From Chrysoporthe austroafricana (Eukaryota > Ascomycota > Sordariomycetes > Diaporthales > Cryphonectriaceae): a stretch of 64,000 bases of DNA. Below are positions 11,397 to 21,889 of this stretch, piece after piece (the stretch's first letter is position 1; every line of letters starts with the position of its first letter). The stretch covers positions 248,001 through 312,000 of the forward strand of contig JYIP02000013.1 of the NCBI GenBank assembly GCA_001051155.2, read 5' to 3'. Made by a program: the position numbers and the translations under genes. Below the pieces are notes generated by a model, which saw nothing but the letters and a program-made list of their open reading frames with translations, searched no databases and was not told the DNA's origin.

Positions 11397-12333
11397 ATGA
11401 AAACGTCGCTTGCCGTAACCGTGGCAGCCATTTTGGCTGTAGGGTGCGTAGAAGCTACGCGACTCCCAGAATGCTCAGCCACGACTTCTTTGCCGTGCAA
11501 ATGCCCTTCAGGCACAGACTACTGGGAGTCTGTGACCACTGAGATTATCGGCGCTTCCGCAAACGACGTTGAGGGATTGATCAATGACTGTATGCCTAAA
11601 GTTACTTTGTTCGTCTAGCTGTCTGGCAGATTATACCAATACTGGGCTTGTTCTATCTCAGTTGGTGCTGAACATAGTTACTAGTCTTCCAGTGTGGGTG
11701 GCTCGGAACCATACCTTACAAGACCCAAGGACGTGATAACACGGTTGGGTCTATTCGCACCTCTCACTTTGAGACATTGATTGGTGAATATGACGTTTCT
11801 AAACAAGTGAGTGGCACAAGATGCTCCAAAGACCTTGCTCCGCTTCCCGTTCTGGTCTTTTTGTGGCAATTCGGGTGCCTGGGAAAGGTATGACGCTAAA
11901 CTTCGAGCAGTTGCTCGAGTACAACGTCAAACAAGATGGCTCTTTCATCCAGCGGTTTGAACAGCTCAAGTCCACGATCCCGCTTGAGTACCACACAGGC
12001 GCTGGGTCTTTCAGCGGGTACTGGGTCTCGCTGGAAGGTAAAGCGATATTTGAAGCCGAGACGCTGGTTACGTGGAGTATCTATGCTTGTGAAACAGGCC
12101 ACGCGAGAAGTACGTGGATGTCGCAATTCAGGCCGCCCAAGCAGGCCCCTCCAAACATTCACGAGCTTCAACTATTCTCCTTTCTCGTGATCACACAAGT
12201 TTCTAACACCGGTATAGACTTTGCCCGGTTCCATGAAGGTGCCCTTGAGAACGCTACAAGCATATTGCAAGCTGGTGGTAAATTGCACGGCATTACTGTG
12301 GGCCCTTCCTCTGCACAGAACTTCACCACTTGA
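11397..12333 (+). CDS. Small secreted protein, four exons, unknown function
   Basis: Exons 11397-11600, 11693-11783, 11888-12109 and 12218-12333 give 210 residues. An N-terminal signal peptide (MKTSLAVTVAAILAVGCVEA) precedes a segment with four cysteines within about 20 residues (PECSATTSLPCKCPSG after an upstream C). Later parts read WLGTIPYKT, DGSFIQRFEQL, GSFSGYW and YACETGHARNF. The last splice joins GHAR to NFARFH in frame, which supports the model. The pattern resembles a family of fungal extracellular proteins that I cannot name. It is divergent from the tyrosinase gene. Exon 2 to exon 3 is the least certain junction, chosen because it alone preserves phase. Confidence 0.65.
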
Positions 12334-12963
12334 TTTTTCAATACTATGGTATAGTAAGGATGTGGATGCAATGTATTTCAGGACTGAGATCTCCTCATTT
12401 CTGTCTTTTATAACAGTGGTTACTTCGAGCATACGCAGATCAAATTATAGTGTCTTGGACAGTCCCTAGTCTCGTTTCATTTTAGGTGCTCTTCACCCAA
12501 TATGACTTGAAGGAGGATATGTAAGTCTTTCATGGAGCAGAAAAATACTTCTCCTAGGTAACCTAACTTAGCAGATTCTTCTCTTCTCACAACTCATATT
12601 CTCGTTCGCAAGGTTAAAAGGTTCCCCGTAGAATCTCCAATCTATCAAATATTAATGTAGATTTTGTGAACTCTAGAGTACACGTAGGAACCAATTTCAA
12701 GGGCAGACCTAATTCAGTATACAAGAATTTGAAAGAGGTTCAAACATTCCGAGGTGTGGTAACGTGTGTCTCAGTGCAAATCGTACCACCAAGGTGTCCC
12801 ATAGGAACATCGCATATAGGTGTCCACTTCCAGCTGGGAGGCTGTCGGTTCTCCTGCAAATCGACCCGTCTACTTGGGATTTCTCGACTTTAATTATCAA
12901 AATTGAAAATTGAAAATTGAATATCGAGCAGAAGAACGTCTAAATTTGCTGAAAACCCAATCC
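12334..12963. other. Intergenic spacer, convergent genes
   Basis: This is an A/T-leaning spacer between the secreted-protein gene and the MFS transporter 3' end. A short tandem of AAAATTG-type words is visible near 12899-12920. No gene is supported. Confidence 0.5.
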
Positions 12964-14624
12964 CTATGCTTGACTTTGCGAGGCGACTACCTCGTCTTCC
13001 GCCCAGTCTTCCCTAGTGTCTTTAGGGATACGAATAAAGAAGCACAGAAACAGCGCAAACGCTGACATTCCCACTGCCAAGAATGCCGCCGAATGATATC
13101 CCCTCAATAGGTTGGTACCCCCTTCGTATGTATGTACCTCAACAGTCCCAGCGAACCCCAGCCCTGTGCTCAAACCATAACTGAGTAACGTGCCAACCAA
13201 CGACCCAGCAACTCCTTGATTTTTCTTAGATACGGTGCTGCTCGTGATGATCTGTGCACTCGTTACGATGAGGTCGATTGTGAAAGCAGACAAGAACATG
13301 GCTGGGAAGGCCATGGCCCAATATGTCAGGTGTGCTGGAATTGTGGCCAACAAGACGTTGATGACCACTATGCAGAAGCAGCCGGTTCCGATGATAACTT
13401 GTGCTGGTAGACGGGGTACCAGCCATGCAGAGAACAACGAGTTGGCACAACCCATGATCGTGAGTGGGAGGTACTGTACTCCCGTCCGGATCAGGCTGTC
13501 GCCCCGGATGGTCTGCATGTAGATGTTCATGTACCAGAAATAGATGCCCAGACTCATAAAGGCAAAAAATATTGCCATCATTAGTGTGCCAAAAGAGGGA
13601 CTGTTCCAGATGTTGAAGGGAAGAATAGGCTGTTTTGCAACTTTGATCTCCCAGTAGCAGAAGCCCGCGAAATGGACGAGTGAGACGACGAGAAGTGCGA
13701 TCTCATAAGGGTCTGACCAGCCCGCCAGGGGAGCTTGACTATAAGAGGATGTCAGGATCCAGGAGTTTGGCAATGCTAGGGGGTGAAGCGGAGATAAAAG
13801 CTTACTTCCAGACGAAATTGAATAAAATCAAGGCGCCGACACCCAGATATGCGCCGACATAATCTACTCCGCCTTCAGGGTCAACGGGGTCATCCGCGGG
13901 TACCAAGATAATCGCGGCACTAAAAACGAAGAAGCCCAGCAGGCCACTACACATGCAAATTGTCAGTATACTAGAGGAAGGATCACTTAACCAACGGTCA
14001 CTAACAGCATGAGAAACAACCCTTCCAGTTAGCAAGTTGGATAATAACCGCCGCGACTAACGAGCCTCCGGCTGCACCAACTGGAGCCATGGCACCAAAC
14101 AGGGCGAAACCCAAATTACGTCTCCTGCCTGGAGGAAACGTAATCCCAATAAGAGCCACAATATTGGGTGCCATCAGCCCGCCTCCGAGGCCACAGAGAC
14201 CTCGGAAGAAGCACACAGAGACAAGGTTTGTCGAGTAACCACCTGCCAGGGCCCATACAGTCCACCATATGCAACCAGCGGTTAGGATTGCCTTGTGTCC
14301 GTAAATTTCTCCCAGTCTTCCCCCGATCAGGACGAATGATCCCTGAGTCAAGGGATAAGACGCGCAAACCCAAGCGGACGCAAGGGCACTGGCGCCCAAG
14401 GCCTTCCCGATGGCTTGACCTGAGTTGATACCCGCCCCCAGGGGAATTGACTGGACCAGTTGCGTCAGAGTAATAAACAGCATGAAAAGGTTCTGTCGTG
14501 TCTCGCTTGGCGGAGGCACCTGTTCTGCTGGCACTGGGGCGGTCCGGCTGAGCTGAACGGAACTTTCTTGCGAGTTGCTCTCGTCATAGTTTGGCGCCTC
14601 AGGCGATCGCTTGGATTCCTGCAT
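12964..14624 (-). CDS. MFS transporter, DHA2 (drug:H+ antiporter) type
   Basis: Exons 14002-14624, 13806-13946 and 12964-13738 give 512 residues. About 40 hydrophilic N-terminal residues are followed by multiple membrane segments. The cytoplasmic-loop signature GGRLGEIYGHKA (MFS motif A) is present, with SYPLTQGSF before it and FRGLCGLGGG after. The first intron uses a less usual GTGACC donor, chosen because it alone keeps phase. DHA2 members export toxic or secondary metabolites at the plasma membrane; the substrate here is unknown. It lies downstream of, and on the same strand as, a cytochrome P450, so the pair may be functionally linked, but that is inference. Confidence 0.85.
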
Positions 14625-15193
14625 CTTGCCCCCGTGAACTTGATCGCGAAGTCGATAGGGGATTTGCTACTCGGTGGAAGATGATAGGCGGATGATCGCG
14701 GCGGCAGCGGCTACTGAATTTCTCGCAGCTCATGACCAAGGCATCGATGAGAGGACGGAACAAGAATCATAATATGAATCATCGACTTCACTACTTGTCT
14801 CGCCGACACATGCTCTTCCCAATCATGGGTTCGAGGACTCAAGTGGTGATTACAAAGTACCATCACTGTAAACGGCTAACCCACATGCACATAAACGATA
14901 CAATAATATCTGTTTGCTGCATGTGGGAGAAGAGTACCTAAGTACCTACTCTAGAGTACCTAGCGCGGCTAGGTCTCATATTCGTGCCCTGCAACAAAGC
15001 TTGCAATAGCATCGCCATAGGCCGCTATATCCAGAAAAAGCTGGTTCCGCAATACACGGAGCTGCTACGTAACATGTCGGAGGCCGACGGGATTACAAGC
15101 TCAAAGCTACAGAAGTTGACGGATCAAGCCCTGAATGATATTGCAAGTGAAAGAAAAACCACTTCGTTTCCAGCTGTCATTATTGTAGCCTTG
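14625..15193. other. Intergenic spacer
   Basis: This is upstream of the MFS transporter and downstream of the P450. A 76-codon plus-strand frame (14984-15214) has no recognisable motif and overlaps the P450 tail, so I do not call it. A small cluster of GTACCTAAGTACCT-type repeats lies near 14933-14960. Confidence 0.45.
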
Positions 15194-17114
15194 TTACAGT
15201 CGCTTGAAAATTAAGTCTAAACGCCCTGGGAACGCTGTAACTTGGTCTTTATACTCCGCTTCAACCCTTTCTCCAGTATCCCCTACAGGCAAATTGATTT
15301 CGTAAGTTCTTACGATTAACGAGATCAAATATCGCATTTCAAACAAAGCCACTGGTTTCCCTAGGCATGCCCACTTTCCTCCTGCCCATGGGGTAAAGGC
15401 TCTTCTGTTGAGCACGTTATTCTCTTTCTTTAATGTAGTATTACGGGAAGTTTCGCCCAACCACCGCTCCGGGACAAATTCTCTCGAATGGCTGAAGTGT
15501 GCATCGCAACGGCCATAGCTCCACCGCGGAGCGACAACGTTAGTTCCGAAAGGTACTGGTTGCGTTGAGGGTGATTAGTGAATACGAAATCCATTTCAAT
15601 TGTAAGTGCTCGAGAGTCAGGATTCTGACTTACTGTGCAGTTGGCCGATAGTAATTCCGCGCGGGTTAGTAATGATACGAGATCCCGACGTGGGAAGAGG
15701 ATGGTGCAGACGCAATGTCTCATTGATCAGGGCATTTAGGAATTGAGCACGGTCGAGATCCTTGTAGGTGAGGGAGTCGAGATGCGTATCTTCGGCCTCG
15801 TTCGGGCTGAGTCTGAGGAGTTCCTCTCTAATATGACGCTGGTACTCCGGTCTCTTGGCAAGATACCAGAAAGCAAACACCATTGTTGACGCCGTGGTAT
15901 CGCTTCCAGCAAGTATCACTGAAAAGCCATCACCATCCAGCCACCGTTTCTCCTCGGCTGTGCCAAACCGCCCGTGACGCTGTGCGTCCTCAATCAACCA
16001 GGCCGAAATGTCGCGGTTTTTGGGAGGTGGATACTTAGCCACGCGCTCAGCCATTTGGGAACTGCAGAATGCCATCATAGCATTCCACTGGCGCACGATT
16101 GGAAGCGATGTGAACGAGAAGAATAGCAGTGCAATCCAGGGGGCTGGGGAGAGCGGGCCCAGTATGGACAGCCCGGTGTGCATGGTTTGCACAATGCGCT
16201 GCCATTCCATGTCGGAGTCGTCGAATTCCTTGCCGAACGCGAGGTCGCTCATAACGCTGTATGCAAACCGGTAGATGGCCGAGCTCATGTTGACGACTGT
16301 GCCGTTACTAGTGGCCTGTTGGACGAATGCCTCCACTTTAACGGCGTGTCTGCGGATACGTTGTTCGTAGTCTCTGATCGCTATAAGGTCAGCACCAAAG
16401 CAGACGACTCACAGACAGAGATTTACCTTCAGCAGCAAAAGCAGGCTCCCAGATCTTCCGCCGTCGGTCATGAAGAGCCGAATCACGAACCGTGTTGACG
16501 GAGGTTGCGGGATGCACGAGATCGTACCAGCCACTCCGCGCAACGTTGTCAGTTCTATTAACTAAGGCCAGACCATCAGGATGAAACACGGTTATTTCAC
16601 TCGGTCCTATTTCCTCGCCGTCAGCATTGGGGGTCACGAAGTTTCGTATGGCAACTCGGGGCAGTTCATAATTGATAGTCTAGGATGATGCCTTTCCTTA
16701 GAGTAACTGAAGAAGATACTCACCAGTCCTCACGAAATCGCCGTACATATCATGTAGGCTGTCCAGCAACAGGTGATTCTGTGAAGAGCGACACTGCCAC
16801 ACGTGCCATATTTTACTGAATTTTGCCAGCGGTGGACCCGGAAAGTGCCTCAATGGATGGAAAATGCCACGATAGAGGAGAATGCTCCCAAAGAGACCGA
16901 TGAGATGCGCCATTGCAACGACACATGTGCCAGTGATAGAGTCAACGAGAGTCTGGCCCCGACGCAGGTAGCCAAAGACGACAATGAGGAGTAATACCAG
17001 ACCATAGAAGCGGACCACAGAATATGCTTGAACGTGCCATTCTCCACGGATGAAGAAAAGATGATGCACTGCCACGCCCAGAGCAGTGATGACTAGTAGG
17101 AGCTCAATACTCAT
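15194..17114 (-). CDS. Cytochrome P450 monooxygenase
   Basis: Exons 16724-17114, 16427-16606, 15634-16380 and 15194-15555 give 559 residues. The N-terminus has about three hydrophobic segments, then the hinge HPLRHFPGPPLAK. The I-helix reads LAGSDTTAST, the K-helix ETLRLHHP (ExxR), and the PERF-like region FVPERWLG. The heme loop is PWAGGKWACLGKP; the thiolate Cys and following Gly are present, but the usual Phe and Arg of FxxGxRxCxG are both Trp. Upstream ATGs exist, but the one at 17114 directly precedes the first membrane segment. It resembles fungal P450s of the tryprostatin 6-hydroxylase/benzoate-hydroxylase-like group. The substrate is unknown. Exon sums are in phase and no break is seen. 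Confidence 0.85.
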
Positions 17115-17439
17115 CGCGTTGGTAATGATGCACTTGGCAGTCTGGAGAGATGAAAGGCAGGAGTATCTTCGCGGTAAGTGCGAGGTTGAAAGGCAGCCTA
17201 TGGGCATCTGGGCTTTTCCAGGTGTAATTAATGAACCTTAGAGCACACTTCCAATCCGCGCAATACAGTGCCCAGTCCAGCAGGCTTATAAATGTGTGGG
17301 AGATCTTCAGCCTCTGGGGATGACTGTGGAGCCCCTGCTGCGCTGTAACGCTGTATCCTGGTCACGGTGGCTGCCTACTTACTTGGGTGACGTTGTATTG
17401 AGGATCTTCAATGCGGTTGGAAGGCGCAGCTTGATGACA

Positions 17440-17911
17440 CAGCAGGCTTCAGTTTTAATATTCAAAAGAACAAATAGTTATTATACGATATGCGACATTC
17501 AACTTAAGAAATATATATAAAAAAAGACAATATACATTTAACCGGATACAGTGCCTTTAATAAGAAAAGTAATCATATAATTATTAAGCAAGAAAACTAT
17601 ATCAAAACCCTAGACTTATATATAAAAACAAAATCCAATTAAAGCTTTCGTTATAGCAACTGGGCACTCGTCGACGTCAGAAAAGGAAAAAGAAAAAGGA
17701 AAGGCAAGCGCAAAGCAAAAAAAAAAAAAAAGAAGAAGAAGAAGAAGACAAAGAAAAATAAACAAAGCGGTTTATATTTTGACGTTAGACTATACGGTTC
17801 TATAAATCAACGAGGGCTGAAAAAATAAAGTAGAAGTCAAAAATGAAAATGAAAATAAAAATGAAAAAGAAAGAAATAGTTAATTCTTTTCCAAAAGTTA
17901 TTCAAATACGC

Positions 17912-17948
<37 letters not shown>

Positions 17949-18010
17949 CTAGTTTTATGTTTCATTACTTTAAACTTTGAATAGATACATGGGTATGTAA
18001 TTATGTGAAT
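17440..18010. repeat. AT-rich island, probable decayed repeat
   Basis: Base composition drops sharply to A/T with purine-rich tracts. It contains an A run followed by GAA repeats (17717-17748) and a long AT microsatellite (17914-17946). No open frame survives. AT-rich islands of this sort in ascomycetes are usually transposons mutated by repeat-induced point mutation; the parent element cannot be identified by eye. Confidence 0.6.
17914..17946. repeat. (AT)n microsatellite
   Basis: About 16 uninterrupted AT dinucleotides lie inside the AT-rich island. Confidence 0.9.
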
Positions 18011-19117
18011 TGTAACTAATCACTCCAAGCGTTTTGAGTTGGCGGCTAGGCAAGACGGCCCGTGACATCAAAATATCTCACGTTTCTGCTGTTAAATGTC
18101 AGCATTCAATTCCTTATGAGATGATGGAACCAAATCTTTTCTTCGTAGCTTAGTCTGATACCTCCTGGCCATAGGTCTCTTTACCTGTAATAATACCAAA
18201 GGCATCCTAATCCCTCATACGATCATAATTCTTCTTCAGGTCGATCGAGCGCCCCCTCACAACGAACCCATGATCAGACATCTAGTGGCGCTGCGCAACG
18301 CAGGTGTTTCTTTGGTACTGTCTCAACCTACTGACCTTTAAACAAACCAGCGGCTTCCGCAACGCGTCATCGAAGATGCAGTCAGCAAGCCATGGTGGCC
18401 CATACCTTCTGGTCTCATCTCTGCCGCCAAGACGAGCCGGTTTCTCCTTCTCATCCCCCCTTCGCGTACGCAGTACGTTAGTCTAGATGGGAGCAGCTGT
18501 TGAGACGCTGGGAATGGTGGCCTTGACGTGGTTGCACAATGACTCGGATGGCGGAAGCGAAAGCTTGTTGTTCCGGCATGGCTTAAACGGGCGTGTGTTT
18601 ACTTTACAAACCTACGCGAACAATATGATTGCGGCGGACCAGGACTACTCATTTTTAGAGGGTGTTACTCGTAGCTCTAGCCCTCGAGGGTTGCATAGTA
18701 GCCACGCTCATCTCTCTCTCTCTCTCTTTTCTTTTTTTTCCCCCCGAAGGTGGACCTCCCGGGTATGGATGGTAATCACAAACGAAGAAGACGCTACCGT
18801 TTGCCGTGGGTTAGGTCAGGGTTAGCTCAGGTTGAGAAGTGTAGGCAGCACGATGTGGAATCGTATGTCGCTCATCAACTTGAACGATAATATAGGGGTA
18901 GCCCTGCCTTAGAGCTAGTTTCTTGGAAAGTATAAGTAGGCTTGGTATGATGTACTCCACAACTAGAGGGTCTTCATTTCTTCGGAGGTTTCTTGTGTGT
19001 ACTTGGTATCTAATGACGATAGCATAGCAATCTTACACTTGCGCGTTAGGACCTGCGAACGACGGCCATAATCTTAGAGATAACCCAGAAGTTACAAATA
19101 TCTGACATAGGGTATAA

Positions 19118-20403
19118 TTATTGAACCCGCTCATGCTGAATGTCCCACTCTTGTGTAACCACAATCTGGTTATTAGCAAGTTTCCTCTCGATCCCTAAAT
19201 TATGACTAGAGCTGTGCTTTTTACTAACCGGCCCCATCTGGAGGGTCTCAACAGCACATGATGCCTCAGTCTCCTCTGTTGCCCACGGGTCCTCGGTCAA
19301 CTGCGTAAATTCACAGTCGTGGCGGTGCCTGTTCTCGGGCGTGCGGTCTATACGGCCCTCTGGGAAGTACAGCTGAGGGCCGCGACCCTTGTGCCTACTC
19401 GATGAGGCGTTGCCACTACGCTCCGACCACACGAAAACGCGGCTGATCTTCTGGCCCAAGGGTTGTAAGAGCGGCAGGCAGGCGTTCACGATGCCAAGGC
19501 ACGGCTCCAGCGTTGACCAAATGCCGTCAGGAGTCACCGTGTACGAGACATCAGCAAGGTCCAGCTGGAGAACAGAGCGGATACGAAGACCTGTAATTAT
19601 ACAGACGCTTCATTCCGGAAAAGGTGAGTGTTAGTCTGCTTCTGAAGGAGCACCCCAGCTTAGTTCAATGGGGTGAGTGGGTGTTCTTACATGACTCCGA
19701 GCCCAAAGATACTCATGAGTACCAACTTCTTCCTTAACTGCATGTGCAAGCCCCACAGCAGAGGCATCGGGAGTACCAGTAAAATGAAATCAAGCACCAG
19801 ATTGATGCAGGATACTGAGATGTATATGGCCGTTAGGTCGAGGCAATGCGCACCCGCCACGGTCACTAGCAACGCTGGATCCCACATAGCAGCAAATGGC
19901 GTGCATAAGAAGAACATACGCACACATGTCGACACCCAGTATGCAGCTATGAGTGCCATCATGCCGTAGCATATCCATTTGAAGGCCTTGTTTGTCGAAA
20001 ACACTTTCATATAGAAGTCCAAGATGCTAACCTTGACGAAGCTATTTGTCGTTATCCAAAATGGTTCCGCGGCAACGTAGCACTTGAGCAGCCTGGGTAC
20101 CGTCCACGGCCAGCGTTCCAGAAGCTCTGTCATATGGTATCCGACACCGTTGGCGATAGATGCGTATGTGAGAAGCGCACATTGTCCACAGTTGAACAGC
20201 AGCGCCAGGATGATGGCCCAGTCATTTAGAACGTAATTTTGCCCTTTCACCCACCGCGCCCAGAGCCGAAAAAAGACGGCAGCGATGGCTAATGGCGTGA
20301 AAATCCAGCATATTATAATCAGCTGGATAGCGCCCGTCGCGAGAGGTGGATTGCCTGAGAATGAAGTAGAGCCCTGAGCCTGGCGGTATGTAATAGCCGC
20401 CAT
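19118..20403 (-). CDS. Rhodopsin-fold integral membrane protein (fungal SAT-type)
   Basis: Exons 19691-20403 and 19118-19607 give 400 residues. About seven membrane segments are visible. The family pattern is present: LNDWAIILALLF in the second helix region, NSFVKVSILDFYMKVF, VRMFFLCTPFAAMWDP in helix 4 or 5, and after the splice GVIVCIITGLRIRSVLQ. A hydrophilic cytoplasmic tail of about 100 residues follows. The acceptor was chosen because it restores the conserved IVCIITGLR. Members of this family are called PTH11-like or rhodopsin-domain proteins; a ligand or role is not known here. The ATG at 20403 is preferred over an upstream one because it is closest to the first membrane segment. Confidence 0.82.
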
Positions 20404-20929
20404 TGTGATTTTCCACGAGCAAATGCTGGTATTGACTGGTAACACAAAAGCTAGAGAATAATAAGAATGGGTTGAAAAGAGAGGGGACTGCTTGTATTTC
20501 TTAAGGAAGTTTCTGTCCACCGAGTTTATTCAGTTGCTGTTTGGGTGATTGGGGTTTGTTTTCCAGTTCGAAGATGTAGGGTAGAAATGGTCTTGATTTC
20601 TCGAGCTAGTAGGCGCTAGGATCTCAACGCGCGAAGATGTGGATGCCTTGTCAACATGCATTTACTTTTAAATACTACCTATCTCAAGACGAATGCAGGC
20701 TGTACTCGTACGCTCTCCTTGCAGATGTGCCAATAGGCACGGTTTAGAATCATTCCTCTGCAGATCAACGACGAAGGCTCTCGGTCAGGGGGTGACAACC
20801 GGCAGCAACTAGCAGCACTAGGACGAGATACATCGTGTGTAGCCGAGTCGTGTCACACTGTGCCAACGCTACCGTTGGAACTTCGACAACCAACTTTTTC
20901 TTGCATGCAAGAGCACCTACGACACCACA

Positions 20930-21180
20930 GAAATAAAACAATTTATACCATATATATATACCTTGAACCTTTCTTTAGCATATATTTTGCTAAATTATAC
21001 GAATTATAGAACACTTCGTGAACGTAATTGTTAAGCGGAAATGATACGTAAACAGTAAGTTCAGAAAATCAATAGAAAATTAAAATTTTACAAAATTGAA
21101 TTAATAATATAAAAAGGGTTAAAAGTTTTATGTTCGTATTTGAGTTGGAAAAAAAAATACCTGTTTTCTGCTTGTTTCTT
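20930..21180. repeat. Second AT-rich block
   Basis: A strongly A/T-biased stretch with no surviving frame, similar in character to the island at 17.4-18.0 kb. It could be a decayed repeat or an AT-rich promoter element. Confidence 0.5.
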
Positions 21181-21299
21181 TGTTTGGTTCGCTAAATGCA
21201 GGTCAGCTCAGTACGAACTAAAATTATGACATTTTAACATTTTGCCGATCGGGTCAGATGCTGCGCCTTCGGACTCAACAACTCCCTTTCCCTATTGAG

Positions 21300-21640
21300 A
21301 AATAATGCGACTGTTGGGCGGGGGAAAACGCATCGATAAGGGGCCCAACAGCCAAGAACCATTTGCCTGGTGTTACATTGCGACTGTTAGATGGAATAAT
21401 AACAAGTCCAACAGCCAACAAGCAAGCAACCAACAGCCAAGAACCAACCACTCTCCTTGTCTCGTGTGCTATAATGCGACTGTTGGGCGGGGTAATTGCA
21501 TCAGTAATAGGTCCAACAACCAAGAACCAACAGCTCCCCTTGCCTTGTGTGTTACATTGCGACTGTTGGATGGAGCAATAACAGAACCAACATCCAACAA
21601 GCAAACAACCAACAGCTACAGTCCTCTCTTTGAGACTTTG
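21300..21640. repeat. Tandem minisatellite with internal inverted repeats
   Basis: Four related units begin with TGCGACTGTT at about 21304, 21377, 21476 and 21557. Units 1 and 3 continue with GGGCGGGG, and units 2 and 4 with an ATGGA-type variant, so the array is a duplicated pair with a period near 175 bp. Each unit holds a CTGTTGG-like word and, about 35-45 nt later, its complement CCAACAG or a close variant, so each could fold into a hairpin. The array lies 250 bp upstream of the GMC oxidoreductase start. Confidence 0.7.
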
Positions 21641-21889
21641 AGACATACCTAACAGAAAATTGTTGACAGTGACTGTGCGTGATCGACTGTTTCTATGCCA
21701 CAGCCCCACTGCAAGTAGCAGGGATATCTCAGCTGATCCCAAGTCAATCATATTTACTATAACTGCGCCTGCTTCTATCCTTACATTTTTTCCTCCAAGC
21801 GCCTGACCAAGATGATCCTCTTGCAGTTGGCTTATCCTTTCCCTTCTTGGTACACATTTCCTCGCTAGGGATTAGTATCATTCAAAAAT

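Larger units (their letters stand above)
17115..19117. other. Gene-poor spacer with AT-rich island
   Basis: No supported gene is seen in this stretch of about 2 kb. It includes the AT-rich island (17440-18010) with simple repeats. It then holds mixed-composition sequence with a CT-rich run near 18712-18745 that could be promoter-like, but nothing codes downstream of it on that strand. Confidence 0.5.
20404..21889. other. Divergent spacer with AT-rich block and minisatellite
   Basis: This lies between the rhodopsin-fold gene (minus) and the GMC oxidoreductase (plus). It contains an AT-rich block at about 20930-21180 and the tandem hairpin repeat at 21300-21640. No gene is supported; frames over the minisatellite are repeat artefacts. 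Confidence 0.55.

Noticed and set aside
14984..15214. 76-codon plus-strand frame
   Set aside because: It overlaps the P450 3' end, lacks motifs and has no convincing promoter or splicing.
21275..21751. 158-codon minus-strand frame over the minisatellite
   Set aside because: Its repeated residues follow directly from the DNA repeat; no motif or plausible start supports it.
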